The notes under the pieces were generated by a model, which was not told where the DNA came from, ran no database searches, and saw only the letters and a list, made by a program, of their open reading frames with translations. A stretch of 64,000 nucleotides of DNA from an uncultured Kiritimatiellota bacterium. GTDB lineage: Bacteria; Verrucomicrobiota; Kiritimatiellia; RFP12; UBA1067. Positions 44,112 to 54,307 of this stretch are shown here, in pieces (within the stretch, counting starts at the first letter, position 1; every line of letters begins with the position of its first letter). The DNA is taken from positions 1-64,000 of the forward strand of contig CAKTZA010000008.1 in assembly GCA_934635045.1 (NCBI GenBank), in the 5' to 3' direction. Position numbers and translations under genes: made by a program.

Positions 44112-46067
44112 ATGGCCAAGACGCCGAAATTCGCGAACGCCAAGGTGTTCGAATGGGTTGACAAGTGGAACAAGGTCTGCACGCCCGACAAGATCGTGGT
44201 CGTGACGGGCTCGAAGAAGGAGCACCTCGCGATCTGCGAGATGATGGTCAAGAAGGGCCAGTTCGTCAAGCTGAACTCGAAGAAGCGCCCCGAGTGCTAC
44301 CTCGCCCGCTCGCACGAGAGCGACGTCGCGCGCGTCGAGGGCCGCACGTTCATCTGCTCGAAGAAGGAGATCGACGCGGGCCCGACGAACCACTGGATGG
44401 AGCCCGAGGCGATGAAGAAGCTCATGCTCAAGAGCTACCGGGGCTGCATGGCGGGCCGCACGATGTACGTGATCCCGTTCGCGATGGGCCCGATCGGCAA
44501 CCCGATCACCCAGTACGGCATCGAGGTCACCGACTCGCCGTACGTCGTCGTGAACATGAACATCATGACGCGCACGGGCGACGCGGTGCTGAAGCACCTC
44601 GGCACGAACGGCGACTTCATCCCCTGCATCCACTCCGTCGGCGCGCCGCTCAAGAAGGGCCAGAAGGACGCCGCGTGGCCCTGCGCGAAGAAGATCGAGG
44701 ACAAGTTCATCACCCAGTTCCCCGAAGAGCGCCAGATCTGGTCGTTCGGCTCGGGCTACGGCGGGAACGCGCTCCTCGGCAAGAAGTGCTTTGCGCTCCG
44801 CATCGCGTCGAAGCTCGCGAAGGACGAGGGCTGGATGGCCGAGCACATGCTCATCCTCACGCTCACCTCGCCGGAGAAGAAGCAGTACCACGTCACGGCG
44901 GCGTTCCCGTCCGCCTGCGGCAAGACGAACCTCGCCATGATGCTCCCGAAGCTTCCGGGCTGGAAGCTCCAGACGATCGGCGACGACATCGCGTGGCTCA
45001 AGCCGGGCGAAGACGGCCGCCTCTACGCGATCAACCCGGAGAACGGCTTCTTCGGCGTCGCGCCGGGCACGTCGAACGACTCGAACCCGAACGCGCTGAA
45101 GTCCTGCAAGAAGGGCACGATCTTCACGAACGTCGTCCTGACGCCCGACGGTGACATCTGGTGGGAGGACATGGGCATCGATGCGCCGGCCGAGGGCGTC
45201 GACTGGAAGGGCAACCCCTGCTACCGCTGCATCGACGACAAGCGCCGCATGGGCCCGAAGCCGGGCATGACCAAGGCCGAGGTGAAGGCGATGGGCTACG
45301 TCGCCGCCCACAAGAACTCGCGCTTCACGGCGCCGGCGGTCAACTGCCCGGTGCTCGACAAGGAAGGCTTCAACGGCAAGTTCAACAAGAAGCCGACCGG
45401 CGTGCCGATCGACGCGATCCTCTTCGGCGGGCGCCGTCCGTCGACGATTCCGCTGGTGAACGAGGCGAAGGACTGGACGCACGGCGTGTTCATGGGCTCC
45501 GCTGCGGGCTCCGAGGTCACGGCCGCCGTCATCTCCGACCAGATCGGCCAGGTCCGTCGCGACCCGATGGCGATGCTGCCGTTCTTCGGCTACAACGTCG
45601 CGGACTACTTCCAGCACTGGCTGGAGATGGAGCGCACCTCCGCCGACGCGACGAAGCTGCCGAAGATCTACTTCGTCAACTGGTTCCGCAAGACGGACAA
45701 GGGCGAGTTCATGTGGCCGGGCTTCGGCGACAACAGCCGCGTCCTGAAGTGGATCTGCCAGCGCATCGACGGCACCGTCAAGGCGAACGAGACCGCGATT
45801 GGCAACCTGCCGTTCGAGAAGGACATCGACGTCTCGAACAACGACGACCCGAACCCCAACTTCCGCGTCAACAAGGCGTTCCTGAAGGATCTGCTGACGG
45901 TCGACGTCGAGGGCTGGAAGAAGGAGATCGCGACGATCGGCGCGTCCTACGACCAGTATGACGCCCTCCCGTCGAAGGACTCGAAGGTCGCCTCGAAGAC
46001 GGCGAAGCGCGTCCCGAAGGCTCTGCGTCAGGTTCTCGCCGACGTGACGGCGGCGCTCGCGAAGTAA
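44112..46067 (+). CDS. pckG: Phosphoenolpyruvate carboxykinase (GTP)
   Basis: 651 residues. Interconverts oxaloacetate and PEP with GTP/GDP; in fermentative bacteria it often runs towards oxaloacetate. The P-loop region is FPSACGKTNLAMM, the metal/substrate motif IGDDIAWLK follows, and LFGGRRPSTIPLV and the C-terminal WPGFGDNSRVLKW are GTP-class marks. The neighbour aconitase fits central carbon metabolism. AAGGAG lies upstream of the ATG. Confidence 0.96.
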   Translation: MAKTPKFANAKVFEWVDKWNKVCTPDKIVVVTGSKKEHLAICEMMVKKGQFVKLNSKKRPECYLARSHESDVARVEGRTFICSKKEIDAGPTNHWMEPEAMKKLMLKSYRGCMAGRTMYVIPFAMGPIGNPITQYGIEVTDSPYVVVNMNIMTRTGDAVLKHLGTNGDFIPCIHSVGAPLKKGQKDAAWPCAKKIEDKFITQFPEERQIWSFGSGYGGNALLGKKCFALRIASKLAKDEGWMAEHMLILTLTSPEKKQYHVTAAFPSACGKTNLAMMLPKLPGWKLQTIGDDIAWLKPGEDGRLYAINPENGFFGVAPGTSNDSNPNALKSCKKGTIFTNVVLTPDGDIWWEDMGIDAPAEGVDWKGNPCYRCIDDKRRMGPKPGMTKAEVKAMGYVAAHKNSRFTAPAVNCPVLDKEGFNGKFNKKPTGVPIDAILFGGRRPSTIPLVNEAKDWTHGVFMGSAAGSEVTAAVISDQIGQVRRDPMAMLPFFGYNVADYFQHWLEMERTSADATKLPKIYFVNWFRKTDKGEFMWPGFGDNSRVLKWICQRIDGTVKANETAIGNLPFEKDIDVSNNDDPNPNFRVNKAFLKDLLTVDVEGWKKEIATIGASYDQYDALPSKDSKVASKTAKRVPKALRQVLADVTAALAK

Positions 46068-46089
46068 GGTTCGCGTCCAGACGGACAGG

Positions 46090-46124
46090 AAAGGGGCCGT
46101 GGCCGAGAGGCTGCGGCCCCTTTT
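46090..46124 (+). terminator. Rho-independent terminator of pckG
   Basis: A 10-bp stem AAAGGGGCCG/CGGCCCCTTT with a short inner GCC/GGC helix, ending in TTTT. Confidence 0.8.
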
Positions 46125-46143
46125 GCGTCTGCTGACCTCCCCA

Positions 46144-46172
46144 TTGATTCCACGGCGCAAAAAGAGTATAAT
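46144..46172 (+). promoter_or_regulatory. Promoter of guaB
   Basis: TTGATT (46144-46149), 17-bp spacer, TATAAT (46167-46172). Confidence 0.72.
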
Positions 46173-46213
46173 TCCCTGCTAAAAAGGGCGCGTAGCGTCC
46201 GAAGGGGAATGAC

Positions 46214-47710
46214 ATGAACAAGTACCTTGACTCTTTTATGAAGGCCTTTCCGTACGAGGGCCTGACCTACGATGACGTCACGCTGGTGACGCAGTATGCC
46301 GACTTCCTGCCCGACGACACGTCGCTTGAGACGAAGCTCACCTCGCGCACGTCGATGAAGATCCCGTTCATGTCGGCGGCGATGGACACCGTGACCGAGG
46401 CGCCGATGGCGATTGCGATGGCCCTCGCGGGCGGCATCGGCTGCATCCACAAGAATCTGGAGGAAGACGACCAGGCCGCGCAGGTCGCGCGCGTCAAGAA
46501 CCACCTGAACGGCCTCATCGCGAACCCCGTCTGCTTCCACGCGAACGACGACATCAGCTTCCTGCGCAGCGAGAAGAAGCGCATGGGCCTCAAGTTCAAC
46601 GGCTTCCCGGTGCTGGATGCGAGCGACAAGCTCGTCGGCATGATCACGTCGTCCGACATGCGCTTCGCGCCGATGAACGCGATGAAGCTGAAGGACGTCA
46701 TGCAGCCCTGCCCGATCACGGGCGACGCGAAGACCTCGCTCAAGAAGGCCTACGACCTCATGCGCAAGGCGAAGATCGGCAAGCTGCCGCTCGTGGACCG
46801 CGACGGCAAGGTCATCGGCCTCTACTCCTTCACGGACGTCGCGCGCATCATCGAGAACTCGAACGCGGGCTACAACTGCGACAGCCAGTTCCGCCTGCGC
46901 GTGTCGGCCTCCGTCTCGGGCGGCAAGGGCGACCTCACGCGCATGGAGAAGCTGGCGGCGGCGGGCGTCGACTGCGTTGTCGTCGACTCCGCGCACGGCC
47001 ACACGAAGGGCATCATGGACATGACGAAGTACATCGTCAAGAACTTTCCGAAGGTGGACGTGATCGCCGGCAACATCGCGACGGGCGAGGCGGCGAAGGC
47101 GCTCGCGAAGGCGGGCGCGCACGCCGTCAAGGTCGGCATCGGCCCCGGCTCGATCTGCACGACGCGCGTCGTCTGCGGCGTCGGCATTCCGCAGCTGACG
47201 GCCGTCTACAACGCGGCGAAGGCCCTGCGCGGCAGCGGCGTCGCCGTCATCGCCGACGGCGGCATCAAGCTGTCGGGCGACGTGCCGAAGGCGCTCGCGG
47301 CCGGCGCCGACTCGGTGATGCTCGGCTCGGTGCTCGCGGGCACGGAGGAGTCGCCGGGCGAGAAGATCTACGCGAACGGGCGCAAGTACGTCGTCTACCG
47401 CGGCATGGGGTCGATGGCGGCCCTCAAGAACGGCAAGGGCTCGCGCGCGCGCTACTTCCAGGACAACGAGGACGAGGACAGCCTCGTGCCGCAGGGCATC
47501 GAGGGCATGGTGCCGTACGCGGGCCACGTGAAGTCCATCATGACGCAGTTCTGCGGCGGGCTTCGCGCCTCGCTCGGCTACTGCGGCGCGCGGACGGTCG
47601 CGGAGCTTCAGGAGAAGGGCAAGTTCTACCGCGTCACGGCGGCGGGCCAGCGCGAGGCGCGTCCGCACGACATCACGATCACGAAGGAAGCCCCGAACTA
47701 CCGGGCGTAA
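46214..47710 (+). CDS. guaB: Inosine-5'-monophosphate dehydrogenase
   Basis: 498 residues. Converts IMP to XMP for GMP synthesis. [19 protein letters not shown] and [10 protein letters not shown] open the barrel. Two CBS domains are inserted at about residues 95-215. The catalytic loop is [17 protein letters not shown] (active cysteine in SICT), followed by [13 protein letters not shown] and [10 protein letters not shown]. The [10 protein letters not shown] flap arginine region is conserved. Probably co-transcribed with the downstream secreted protein. Confidence 0.96.
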   Translation: MNKYLDSFMKAFPYEGLTYDDVTLVTQYADFLPDDTSLETKLTSRTSMKIPFMSAAMDTVTEAPMAIAMALAGGIGCIHKNLEEDDQAAQVARVKNHLNGLIANPVCFHANDDISFLRSEKKRMGLKFNGFPVLDASDKLVGMITSSDMRFAPMNAMKLKDVMQPCPITGDAKTSLKKAYDLMRKAKIGKLPLVDRDGKVIGLYSFTDVARIIENSNAGYNCDSQFRLRVSASVSGGKGDLTRMEKLAAAGVDCVVVDSAHGHTKGIMDMTKYIVKNFPKVDVIAGNIATGEAAKALAKAGAHAVKVGIGPGSICTTRVVCGVGIPQLTAVYNAAKALRGSGVAVIADGGIKLSGDVPKALAAGADSVMLGSVLAGTEESPGEKIYANGRKYVVYRGMGSMAALKNGKGSRARYFQDNEDEDSLVPQGIEGMVPYAGHVKSIMTQFCGGLRASLGYCGARTVAELQEKGKFYRVTAAGQREARPHDITITKEAPNYRA

Positions 47711-47725
47711 GGAAGGGCGTTCGCC

Positions 47726-48895
47726 ATGATGAAGCATCTGTCAGTTGTCCTGTGCGCGGGCGCCCTCGGCCTCGCGGCCGTCGCCGCGCCGGATCCGGTC
47801 GCCGAGGGGTTCGTGGACTGGACGGGGATCACCCAGAAGAGCTACCTCTTCGGGCGGGCGCTCACGCCGAGCGACCTCCGTCAGCGCACCGTCGTCTACG
47901 TCGTCGTGGACGCCGAGTCGTTCGCCGGGGGAAAGGTCAAGGAGCTCGCGCCGCTCGCGAGCCTGATGCCGCTGCCGCCGTCCCATGCGACGCAGTGGGA
48001 GACCCAGGAGCTGCCGCATGACGGCATCGTCGTCTTCTCGGTGCGCAACGCGGACAGGGGGACGGACGCCAAGACGTTCGCCGAGCGCTTCCGTCCGCCG
48101 AAGGACGCCGAGCAGTCGGAGGCTCAGGTCTATTCGTCCTACGGCCTGCAGATGGTTCCGTTCTACCGGGACGTTGCGCCCGCCGGCGAGGCGGACCTTG
48201 CGGCGGACAAGCTGCCGTTCGTCGCCGTCTACGCGGCGGAGGGGACAGACCCCGTCTACGCGAAGGAGAGGTTTGCGGCGGCCGACCTGAAGGGCGTGCG
48301 CGAGGCGGTCAGGAAGGCGCGCGAGAAGCTGCCGACGGACTGGACGCCGCCGCTGGGCATCCGCGAGCCGCAGTTCTTCAAGCAGGTCCCGGCGCTGCTC
48401 GCGAAGGGCAAGCCGGCGTCGGCGGCCCTGAAGGTCCTCGCGGCGGGCATCAAGTCGAAGAACCCCGACCAGGCGAAGGAGGCGCAGGTCATGTACGACG
48501 CGCTGAACCAGCACTGCAGCGACCTGAAGCTCCGCATCAGCCTCGAATACAGCAGCGCGCCCGCGCGGGCCTACTACGACTTCCAGACGCTGATCCGCCT
48601 CTACCCGTCCGAGAAGAAGAAGATGCAGGCGATCGACCAGAAGCTCAAGCAGAACAAGGAGCTCGGCTCGCTCGGCAAGATCTTCGAGAAGCTGATGCTC
48701 TGGGGCCGCGACGACTTCGTCTGCAAGAACGCGGGCGAGGCGAAGAAGATCGTGCAGGAGCTGCAGAAGTACAAGAAGACGCTGGAGGCGCTGGCCAACA
48801 GCCAAAACGCCCAGATCCAGGGCGAGGCGATGCTCTTCGCCTCGCAGCTGGATATGCTGATCGAGACCATCCCGATGAAGGTGCCCCAGAAGTGA
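47726..48895 (+). CDS. Secreted protein of unknown function
   Basis: 389 residues with a signal peptide (LSVVLCAGALGLAAVAA). No family recognised. The N-terminal half has a possible thioredoxin-like or ferredoxin-like alpha/beta pattern (RTVVYVVVDAESF; GIVVFSVRNADRG) but no CXXC motif. The C-terminal half (about 230-385) is helical and Lys-rich with TPR-like spacing. A single GGGGACAGACCCC element occurs at 48241-48253. The stop overlaps the start of signal peptidase I. Confidence 0.7.
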   Translation: MMKHLSVVLCAGALGLAAVAAPDPVAEGFVDWTGITQKSYLFGRALTPSDLRQRTVVYVVVDAESFAGGKVKELAPLASLMPLPPSHATQWETQELPHDGIVVFSVRNADRGTDAKTFAERFRPPKDAEQSEAQVYSSYGLQMVPFYRDVAPAGEADLAADKLPFVAVYAAEGTDPVYAKERFAAADLKGVREAVRKAREKLPTDWTPPLGIREPQFFKQVPALLAKGKPASAALKVLAAGIKSKNPDQAKEAQVMYDALNQHCSDLKLRISLEYSSAPARAYYDFQTLIRLYPSEKKKMQAIDQKLKQNKELGSLGKIFEKLMLWGRDDFVCKNAGEAKKIVQELQKYKKTLEALANSQNAQIQGEAMLFASQLDMLIETIPMKVPQK

Positions 48896-49647
48896 CGGCG
48901 CAGAAGAAGACCTGGCAGGACTACGGCCGGGAGTGGCTGGACACGTTGGTCGTCGCGATTTCGGTCGCGATGGCCTTTCGCGCCTATTTCTACACGCCGT
49001 TCAAGATCCCGACCGGCTCGATGCAGGAGACGCTCTGGGGCTACCACACCGACGTCACGGCCGAACGCGGCGCGTGGGACGTCTTTCCGCTCTCCGTCCT
49101 CAAGTGGGCCGTCACAGGCTCGCGCACGGTCGCGTGGGAGGCGCCCGTGTCGGGGCAGGTGCGGTGCATCCCGCGCGCGGACGGCTTCGCGACCGTGAAG
49201 GTCGGCACGTCCGCCGAGGAGTGGTCGTTGCCGACGGACGCCTGCCGCGCGCTGCACGGCAAGCACGTGCGCGCGGGCGAGACGTTCTGGAAGGGCGCGA
49301 TCACGACGGGCGACTTCATCTTCGTCAACCGCTGGAAGTGGAACTTCGTCCAGCCGAAGGACGACGAGGTCATGATCTTCTCGACGACGGGCATCCGCGA
49401 CCTGCCGCAGGGAACGCACTACATCAAGCGGATGAAGGCCCGGCCCGGCGAGACGTACGCGCTGGAACACCCCGTGCAGGGGCGCCCGACGGTCGTCACG
49501 ATGGGGGCGGACGAGTACTTCGCCTGCGGCGACAACTTCAACAACTCCTTTGACAGCCGCTACTGGGGAACGGTGCCCCGCGGCAACCTGCGCGGATGCG
49601 CGTCATTCGTCTTTTGGCCACTCACCGGATGGAGAATCATCAAATGA
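48892..49647 (+). CDS. lepB: Signal peptidase I
   Basis: 251 residues from a GTG in a GTGA overlap. Inner-membrane peptidase that removes secretory signal peptides. The N-terminal transmembrane helix is followed by catalytic serine S43 in IPTGSMQETL and general-base lysine K179 in HYIKRMKARPGE. The late GDNFNNSFDSRYWG box is present. The first 125 residues after the serine include a lineage-specific insertion before the FVNRWKWNF strand. The kinase gene starts within its stop. Confidence 0.92.
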   Translation: MTAQKKTWQDYGREWLDTLVVAISVAMAFRAYFYTPFKIPTGSMQETLWGYHTDVTAERGAWDVFPLSVLKWAVTGSRTVAWEAPVSGQVRCIPRADGFATVKVGTSAEEWSLPTDACRALHGKHVRAGETFWKGAITTGDFIFVNRWKWNFVQPKDDEVMIFSTTGIRDLPQGTHYIKRMKARPGETYALEHPVQGRPTVVTMGADEYFACGDNFNNSFDSRYWGTVPRGNLRGCASFVFWPLTGWRIIK

Positions 49648-52256
49648 GCGAACAGCTGATCCAGACGCCGTGCACCTTCGGCGAAAACGGGAACTTCCTG
49701 CTTGAGCGCGAGCTCGGCACGGGCGGCATGGGCGGCGTCTACATGGGGCGCGACAAGATGCTCGACCGCCCCGTCGCCGTCAAGGTCATGCTGAAGGAAT
49801 ACGGCAGCGACGCCGAGTTCGTCGAGAAGTTCAAGAAGGAGGCGCAGTCCGTCGCGCGCCTCATCCACCCGAACATCGCGCAGGTCTACTCCTACGGCAT
49901 CTGCGACGGCATGCCCTACATCGCGATGGAGCTTGCCACGGGCGGGTCGCTCTACTCGATCATGCAGGCGAACCCCGGCAAGGCGGACGTCACGCGCGTC
50001 ATCAAGATCTGCCAGCAGGTCGCCCAGGCGCTCCAGTGCGCGACCGACCAGGGCTGCGTGCACGGCGACGTCAAGCCGGAAAACATTCTCCTCGACGCGA
50101 ACGGCAACGCGAAGCTCGTCGACTTCGGCCTCGCGGCGATGCAGAAGGACACGGACGAGATCTGGGGCACGCCCTACTACATCTCGCCGGAGAAGGTGAA
50201 GAAGGAGCCGATCGACTTCCGTGCCGACATGTATTCCCTCGGCGGCACGCTCTACCACGCGCTCACCGGCGTCGCGCCGTTCGAGGGCGAGGACTCCATC
50301 GCCGTCGTCAAGAAGCGCTTTCTCGGCCCGCCGAAGAAGCCGAGCGAGATCCGTCCCGACCTGACGCCCGCGATCGACGACCTCGTGATGCGCATGCTCG
50401 CGCTCAACAAAGAAGACCGCTATCCGAGCTTCGAGGCGCTGCTGGAGGCGTTCAAGGCCGTCCTGACGACGGGCCTCACGAAGGGCGCGACGAGCACGAC
50501 GACGTCCGGCACGCCCGTGAAGCGTCCAACGACCGTGGCGGGGCGGCGGACGGTGATGATGCGCGGCCGCCGCACGACGATGATGAAGCGTCCGGGCACG
50601 GTCAAGCGGAACCTCGAAAGCGGCGAGGAAGGGAACGAGGGCGCGCTCGACGAGACGGAGACGCCCGCGAAGACGGACGAAGACGACGAGGACGAGAAGG
50701 GCGGCAACCTGCTCGTCAAGGTGATCCTGTTCGTCGTCCTCGGCATCCTGCTCATCGCCGGCATCGGCGGCGGTCTCTGGTGGTTCGTCGTCTCCGACAA
50801 GAAGGCGAAGGCCGCCGAGGAGCAGCGGCAGATCGTGCAGGGCTACACGAAGGCCCGCGCCGCCGTGACGGACACCGTCGCCCACGCCGTCAAGTTCGCG
50901 GACGAGTTCGACGATTTCGCGCAGAAGGCGGTCGAGGCGTGCGAGAAGCCGACGAAGGAACTCGCGAAGCTGCTCGGCCCCGAACACGCGAAGCTGCTGA
51001 AGCCCGAACCGACGAAGGAGCTTCTGGACGCGATTGCCGCGACGAACGACACGCCGAAGGCCGAAGCCCCGGCGACGCCGGCTCCGGCGGCGACCAACGC
51101 CGCGCCCGCCGCTGCCGCGCCGGCCGCGACGAATGCGGCCCCGGCGAAGGCCGAGGCGAAGCCGGCGGCGGACAAGAAGGATGCAAAGGGCGCGAAAGGA
51201 AAGACCGCTGCGAAAGGTAAGGACGCCCCCGCCGCGAAACCGGCCGAGGCGAAGCCCGCCGAACCGCCGCCGCCCGCCGTCGTTTCGATGCGCGAACTCT
51301 GGGAGCGCGCCTACGGCTGCCAGGCGAGCGCCGTGCGCATCCGCCACGCCGTGCGCCAGCTCGTGAAGAAGGGCGCGGAGGGCGATGCGCTCGTCGAGCA
51401 GACGGAGGAGAACGCCCGCGCGCTCGGCAGGCTCTCCGTTGTCCTCGCCGAGATGCTGGACCAGATCAAGACGTCGAAGGACGTCGAGAACGTCCGCAAG
51501 GGCATCACCTACATCAAGTCGCGCGGCGACAAGCTCGTTGAGCAGACCGCGAAGCGCCTGCGCCTCGAGAAAATTCAGAAAGAACGCGACCTTAAGAACG
51601 CAGAAGCCGCCGCCGCCGAGAAGGCGCGGCAGGAGAAGCTCGCCGCCGAACGCCAGGCGAAGATTGACGCGGAGACCCAGGCGGCGGCGGAGAAGTTCGA
51701 GACGATCGCCGCGCAGGGCTCCCTGCGCCAGCTCGACTGGAAGAACGCGCTGCGCCAGCTGGAGACCCTCAAGGCCGACCTGAAGACGCCGGAGGGCCAG
51801 CACGCGGCGGACATCCAGATCCGCAAGGTCAACGACATGAAGAAGATGCAGGAGGTCTTCGTCAAGAGCATGGGCGGCTACGTCTTTCGCGGCAAGCTCA
51901 AGGGCGCGAAGGTCGTCTCCGTCAACGAGCGTGAGATGAACCTCGACCGTGGCAAGGCGAAGGCGCGCATACCGTGGCACAAGTTCTACAAGGACTACCC
52001 CGGCAACCTGAACGAGCTCATCAACCACTTCGTCATTCGCGGACGCGACAACGCCAAGCCGAGGCTCAACCTGAAGGACTGGGCGGACGCGATGACGGGC
52101 GCGGCGCTCACGATGCAGATCGTCTGCTCGGAGGTGAACGGCGCGGTCGAGAAGGGCGAGCAGCTCGCGAAGAAGGCCGTGGAGGAGTTCCCGGAATACG
52201 CAAAGACCGCGAAGGAGATCTTCCCGGAGATCGAGTTCGGCGAGTCGGCGGAGTAA
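49644..52256 (+). CDS. Membrane-anchored Ser/Thr protein kinase with HGD catalytic motif
   Basis: 870 residues from the ATG at 49644 (ATGA overlap with lepB; GGAG nine bases upstream). Kinase domain about 18-275: GTGGMGGVYMG loop, K47, DFG at D160 and the YYISPE motif. The catalytic loop reads CVHGDVKPENILL, so the usual arginine of HRD is glycine (H140-G141-D142). One transmembrane helix lies at about 355-383, followed by Ala/Pro/Lys linkers and a long helical Lys/Glu-rich extracytoplasmic region. Substrates unknown. Core-like GC content, unlike the kinase at 9920. Confidence 0.88.
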   Translation: MSEQLIQTPCTFGENGNFLLERELGTGGMGGVYMGRDKMLDRPVAVKVMLKEYGSDAEFVEKFKKEAQSVARLIHPNIAQVYSYGICDGMPYIAMELATGGSLYSIMQANPGKADVTRVIKICQQVAQALQCATDQGCVHGDVKPENILLDANGNAKLVDFGLAAMQKDTDEIWGTPYYISPEKVKKEPIDFRADMYSLGGTLYHALTGVAPFEGEDSIAVVKKRFLGPPKKPSEIRPDLTPAIDDLVMRMLALNKEDRYPSFEALLEAFKAVLTTGLTKGATSTTTSGTPVKRPTTVAGRRTVMMRGRRTTMMKRPGTVKRNLESGEEGNEGALDETETPAKTDEDDEDEKGGNLLVKVILFVVLGILLIAGIGGGLWWFVVSDKKAKAAEEQRQIVQGYTKARAAVTDTVAHAVKFADEFDDFAQKAVEACEKPTKELAKLLGPEHAKLLKPEPTKELLDAIAATNDTPKAEAPATPAPAATNAAPAAAAPAATNAAPAKAEAKPAADKKDAKGAKGKTAAKGKDAPAAKPAEAKPAEPPPPAVVSMRELWERAYGCQASAVRIRHAVRQLVKKGAEGDALVEQTEENARALGRLSVVLAEMLDQIKTSKDVENVRKGITYIKSRGDKLVEQTAKRLRLEKIQKERDLKNAEAAAAEKARQEKLAAERQAKIDAETQAAAEKFETIAAQGSLRQLDWKNALRQLETLKADLKTPEGQHAADIQIRKVNDMKKMQEVFVKSMGGYVFRGKLKGAKVVSVNEREMNLDRGKAKARIPWHKFYKDYPGNLNELINHFVIRGRDNAKPRLNLKDWADAMTGAALTMQIVCSEVNGAVEKGEQLAKKAVEEFPEYAKTAKEIFPEIEFGESAE

Positions 52257-52263
52257 GACGCAG

Positions 52264-52366
52264 GGTTGCTTTCGCTGAACACGGAGGGCTCGAAGGAACG
52301 GGGGCACGGAGAACCTTTGATAAAACATCTCCGTGTCTCTCCCTCTCCGTCACCTCCGCGTTAAGC
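52264..52366. repeat. CGGAG-type palindromic intergenic repeat
   Basis: The left arm TTGCTTTCGCTGAACACGGA and later GGGGGCACGGAG face a right arm CTCCGTGTCTCTCCCTCTCC ending CACCTCCGCGTTAAGCG. Together they form an imperfect inverted repeat spanning the whole gap between two genes. Confidence 0.6.
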
Positions 52367-52396
52367 GCCGCAGGCTTTACAAAACAAAAGGCAGAT

Positions 52397-53611
52397 ATGC
52401 AAACAGTCACCAATGAAATCGCCCGCGCGATGGCGGGTTCCAGCTTCATCCGCAAGATGTTCGAGAAGGGCCTCGAGCTGAAGCGCCAGTTCGGCGCGGA
52501 CGCCGTGTGCGACTTCTCGCTCGGCAACCCCGACGTGCCGCCGCCGCCCCGGACGCGCGACGAGCTGATCCGCCTTGCGGACGCCGCCGTGCAGCCGCTC
52601 GGCCTCGGCTACTGTCCGAACGCCGGCATCCCGTCCGTCCGCGAGACGATGGCCGGCTTCCTCTCGCGCCAGCAGGAGACGCCCGTCGCGGCGAAGGACG
52701 TCGTCATGACCGTCGGCGCGGCCGGCGCGATGGTGAGCTTCTTCCGTGCGGTCGTCGAGCCGGGCGACGAGATCATCACGCCCGCGCCCTACTTCGTCGA
52801 GTACGGCTCCTACAGCGGACACTTCGGCGGCGTTCTCAAGACCGTGCCGTCCCTCCCGCCGGACTTCATGCCCGACGTGAAGGGACTCGCGGCGGCGATC
52901 ACGCCAAAGACGCGCGCGATTATCGTCAACTCGCCCAACAACCCGACGGGCTGCATCTATCCGCGCGAAGTCCTGATGGAGATTGCGGCGCTCGTCGACG
53001 CGGAGAACGCGCGGCGCGACGCGCAGCCGGAGGCGCGTCCGCTCTTTCTCCTCTCGGACGAGCCGTATCGCGCGTTCGCTTTCGACGGCGCGACGGTGCC
53101 GGCGATCCTTCCGCTCACGAAATGGGCGTGCGTGCTCGGCTCGTTCTCGAAGACGCTCTCGCTCGCGGGCGAGCGCATCGGCTATTTTGTCGCGAACCCC
53201 GCGATGCCCGGACAGGCCGCGCTCATGCAGGCCGTCACGCTCACGAACCGGACGCTCGGCTACGTGAACGCGCCGGTGATCGGCCAGCGGCTCGCCGCCG
53301 CGCTCGTGAACGAGACGGTCGACCTCGCGGTCTACGACCGCCGGCGCAAGCTGATGGCGAAGGTGCTGACGGAGGCCGGGGTGGAGTTCGCGCTGCCGAA
53401 GGGGGCGTTCTACTTCTTCGCGAAGAGCCCGGTCGCGGACGACGTCGCGTTCGTCGACGCGCTCGTGAAGGAGCGCATCCTCGTCGTGCCGGGCAGCGGC
53501 TTCGGCTTTGCGGGCTACGTGCGCATCTGCTGCAGCGTCGACGAGGCGATCATCGCCCGCAGCGCCGAGGGCTTCAGGCGCGCTGTGCAGTCGTTCCGCG
53601 TTCTGGGGTGA
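52397..53611 (+). CDS. PLP-dependent aminotransferase (aspartate aminotransferase family)
   Basis: 404 residues from the ATG at 52397. Fold-type I class I/II aminotransferase. FSLGNPDVPPPP at the N terminus, GAAGAMVSFFRAVVEPGDEI near 100, NSPNNPTG (about 176-183), SDEPYRAFAF, and the PLP lysine in GSFSKTLSLAGERIGYF. The C-terminal arginine is in GYVRICCS. The amino-acid substrate cannot be assigned. The HAD-phosphatase gene starts within its stop codon. Confidence 0.9.
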   Translation: MQTVTNEIARAMAGSSFIRKMFEKGLELKRQFGADAVCDFSLGNPDVPPPPRTRDELIRLADAAVQPLGLGYCPNAGIPSVRETMAGFLSRQQETPVAAKDVVMTVGAAGAMVSFFRAVVEPGDEIITPAPYFVEYGSYSGHFGGVLKTVPSLPPDFMPDVKGLAAAITPKTRAIIVNSPNNPTGCIYPREVLMEIAALVDAENARRDAQPEARPLFLLSDEPYRAFAFDGATVPAILPLTKWACVLGSFSKTLSLAGERIGYFVANPAMPGQAALMQAVTLTNRTLGYVNAPVIGQRLAAALVNETVDLAVYDRRRKLMAKVLTEAGVEFALPKGAFYFFAKSPVADDVAFVDALVKERILVVPGSGFGFAGYVRICCSVDEAIIARSAEGFRRAVQSFRVLG

Positions 53612-54273
53612 GACGGGCTGCCTCGTCTCCGTCGGCCTTGCCGTACATTCTCTGGGACTGGAACGGGACGCTCCTGGACGACACCGATGCGGCCATCGGC
53701 GCGTTAAATGCCGTGCTGCGGCGGCGGGGGCTGCCCGCCATCGGTCGCGTGTGGTATCGAGAGCACTTCGCCTTTCCCGTCAAGCCCGTCTATGCGGCGT
53801 GTGGCGTCGACCTTGCGCAGGAGGACTGGGCGGCGCTTGCGCAGGAGTACCATGACGCCTACGCGGCGTTGCCGAAACGGCTGAACGCCGAGACGCGGAC
53901 GGCCCTGCTGCGCGTCAAGGCCAGTGGCGGCGGACAGTCCATCATCTCGGCCCTGCGGCAGGATCTCCTCGACGCGGCGGTGGACGGCGAAGGCCTGCGC
54001 GGCTTCTTCGATTTCGTCTATGGCGTTGACAATCTCGACGGCGCGTCGAAGCTCGTCCGCGCACGCGCGCTGCTGGCACGGCTGCCGGCACACGCAACGG
54101 CGCGGGGCGTCACGCTGATCGGCGACGCGCTCCATGACAAGGAGGTCGCCGCAGCGCTGGGCATCGGCTGCGTCCTGTGCGCGCAGGGCGGCCATTCCGC
54201 CGCGCGTCTCCGCGCCGTCGCCCCGACGGGCGAGACGCTGCTGGCGGCCCTGGCCCTTGCCGGCGGACGCTAA
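53608..54273 (+). CDS. HAD-family hydrolase (phosphoglycolate phosphatase-like)
   Basis: 221 residues from a GTG at 53608 in a GTGA overlap with the aminotransferase. HAD motif I is LWDWNGTLLDD, motif II is around QSIISALRQD, and motif IV is LIGDALHDKEVAAALG. A small helical cap lies between motifs I and II. Tryptophan before the nucleophile (DWNGT) places it near Gph-type phosphatases. The substrate is unknown. Confidence 0.8.
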   Translation: MRRAASSPSALPYILWDWNGTLLDDTDAAIGALNAVLRRRGLPAIGRVWYREHFAFPVKPVYAACGVDLAQEDWAALAQEYHDAYAALPKRLNAETRTALLRVKASGGGQSIISALRQDLLDAAVDGEGLRGFFDFVYGVDNLDGASKLVRARALLARLPAHATARGVTLIGDALHDKEVAAALGIGCVLCAQGGHSAARLRAVAPTGETLLAALALAGGR

Positions 54274-54307
54274 CCAAATGGCATGACGGCGCATCAAACT
54301 CCATATA

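Noticed and set aside
51974..52396. Upstream extension of the aminotransferase ORF
   Set aside because: It runs through the end of the kinase gene and an intergenic repeat; the family N terminus begins at 52397.
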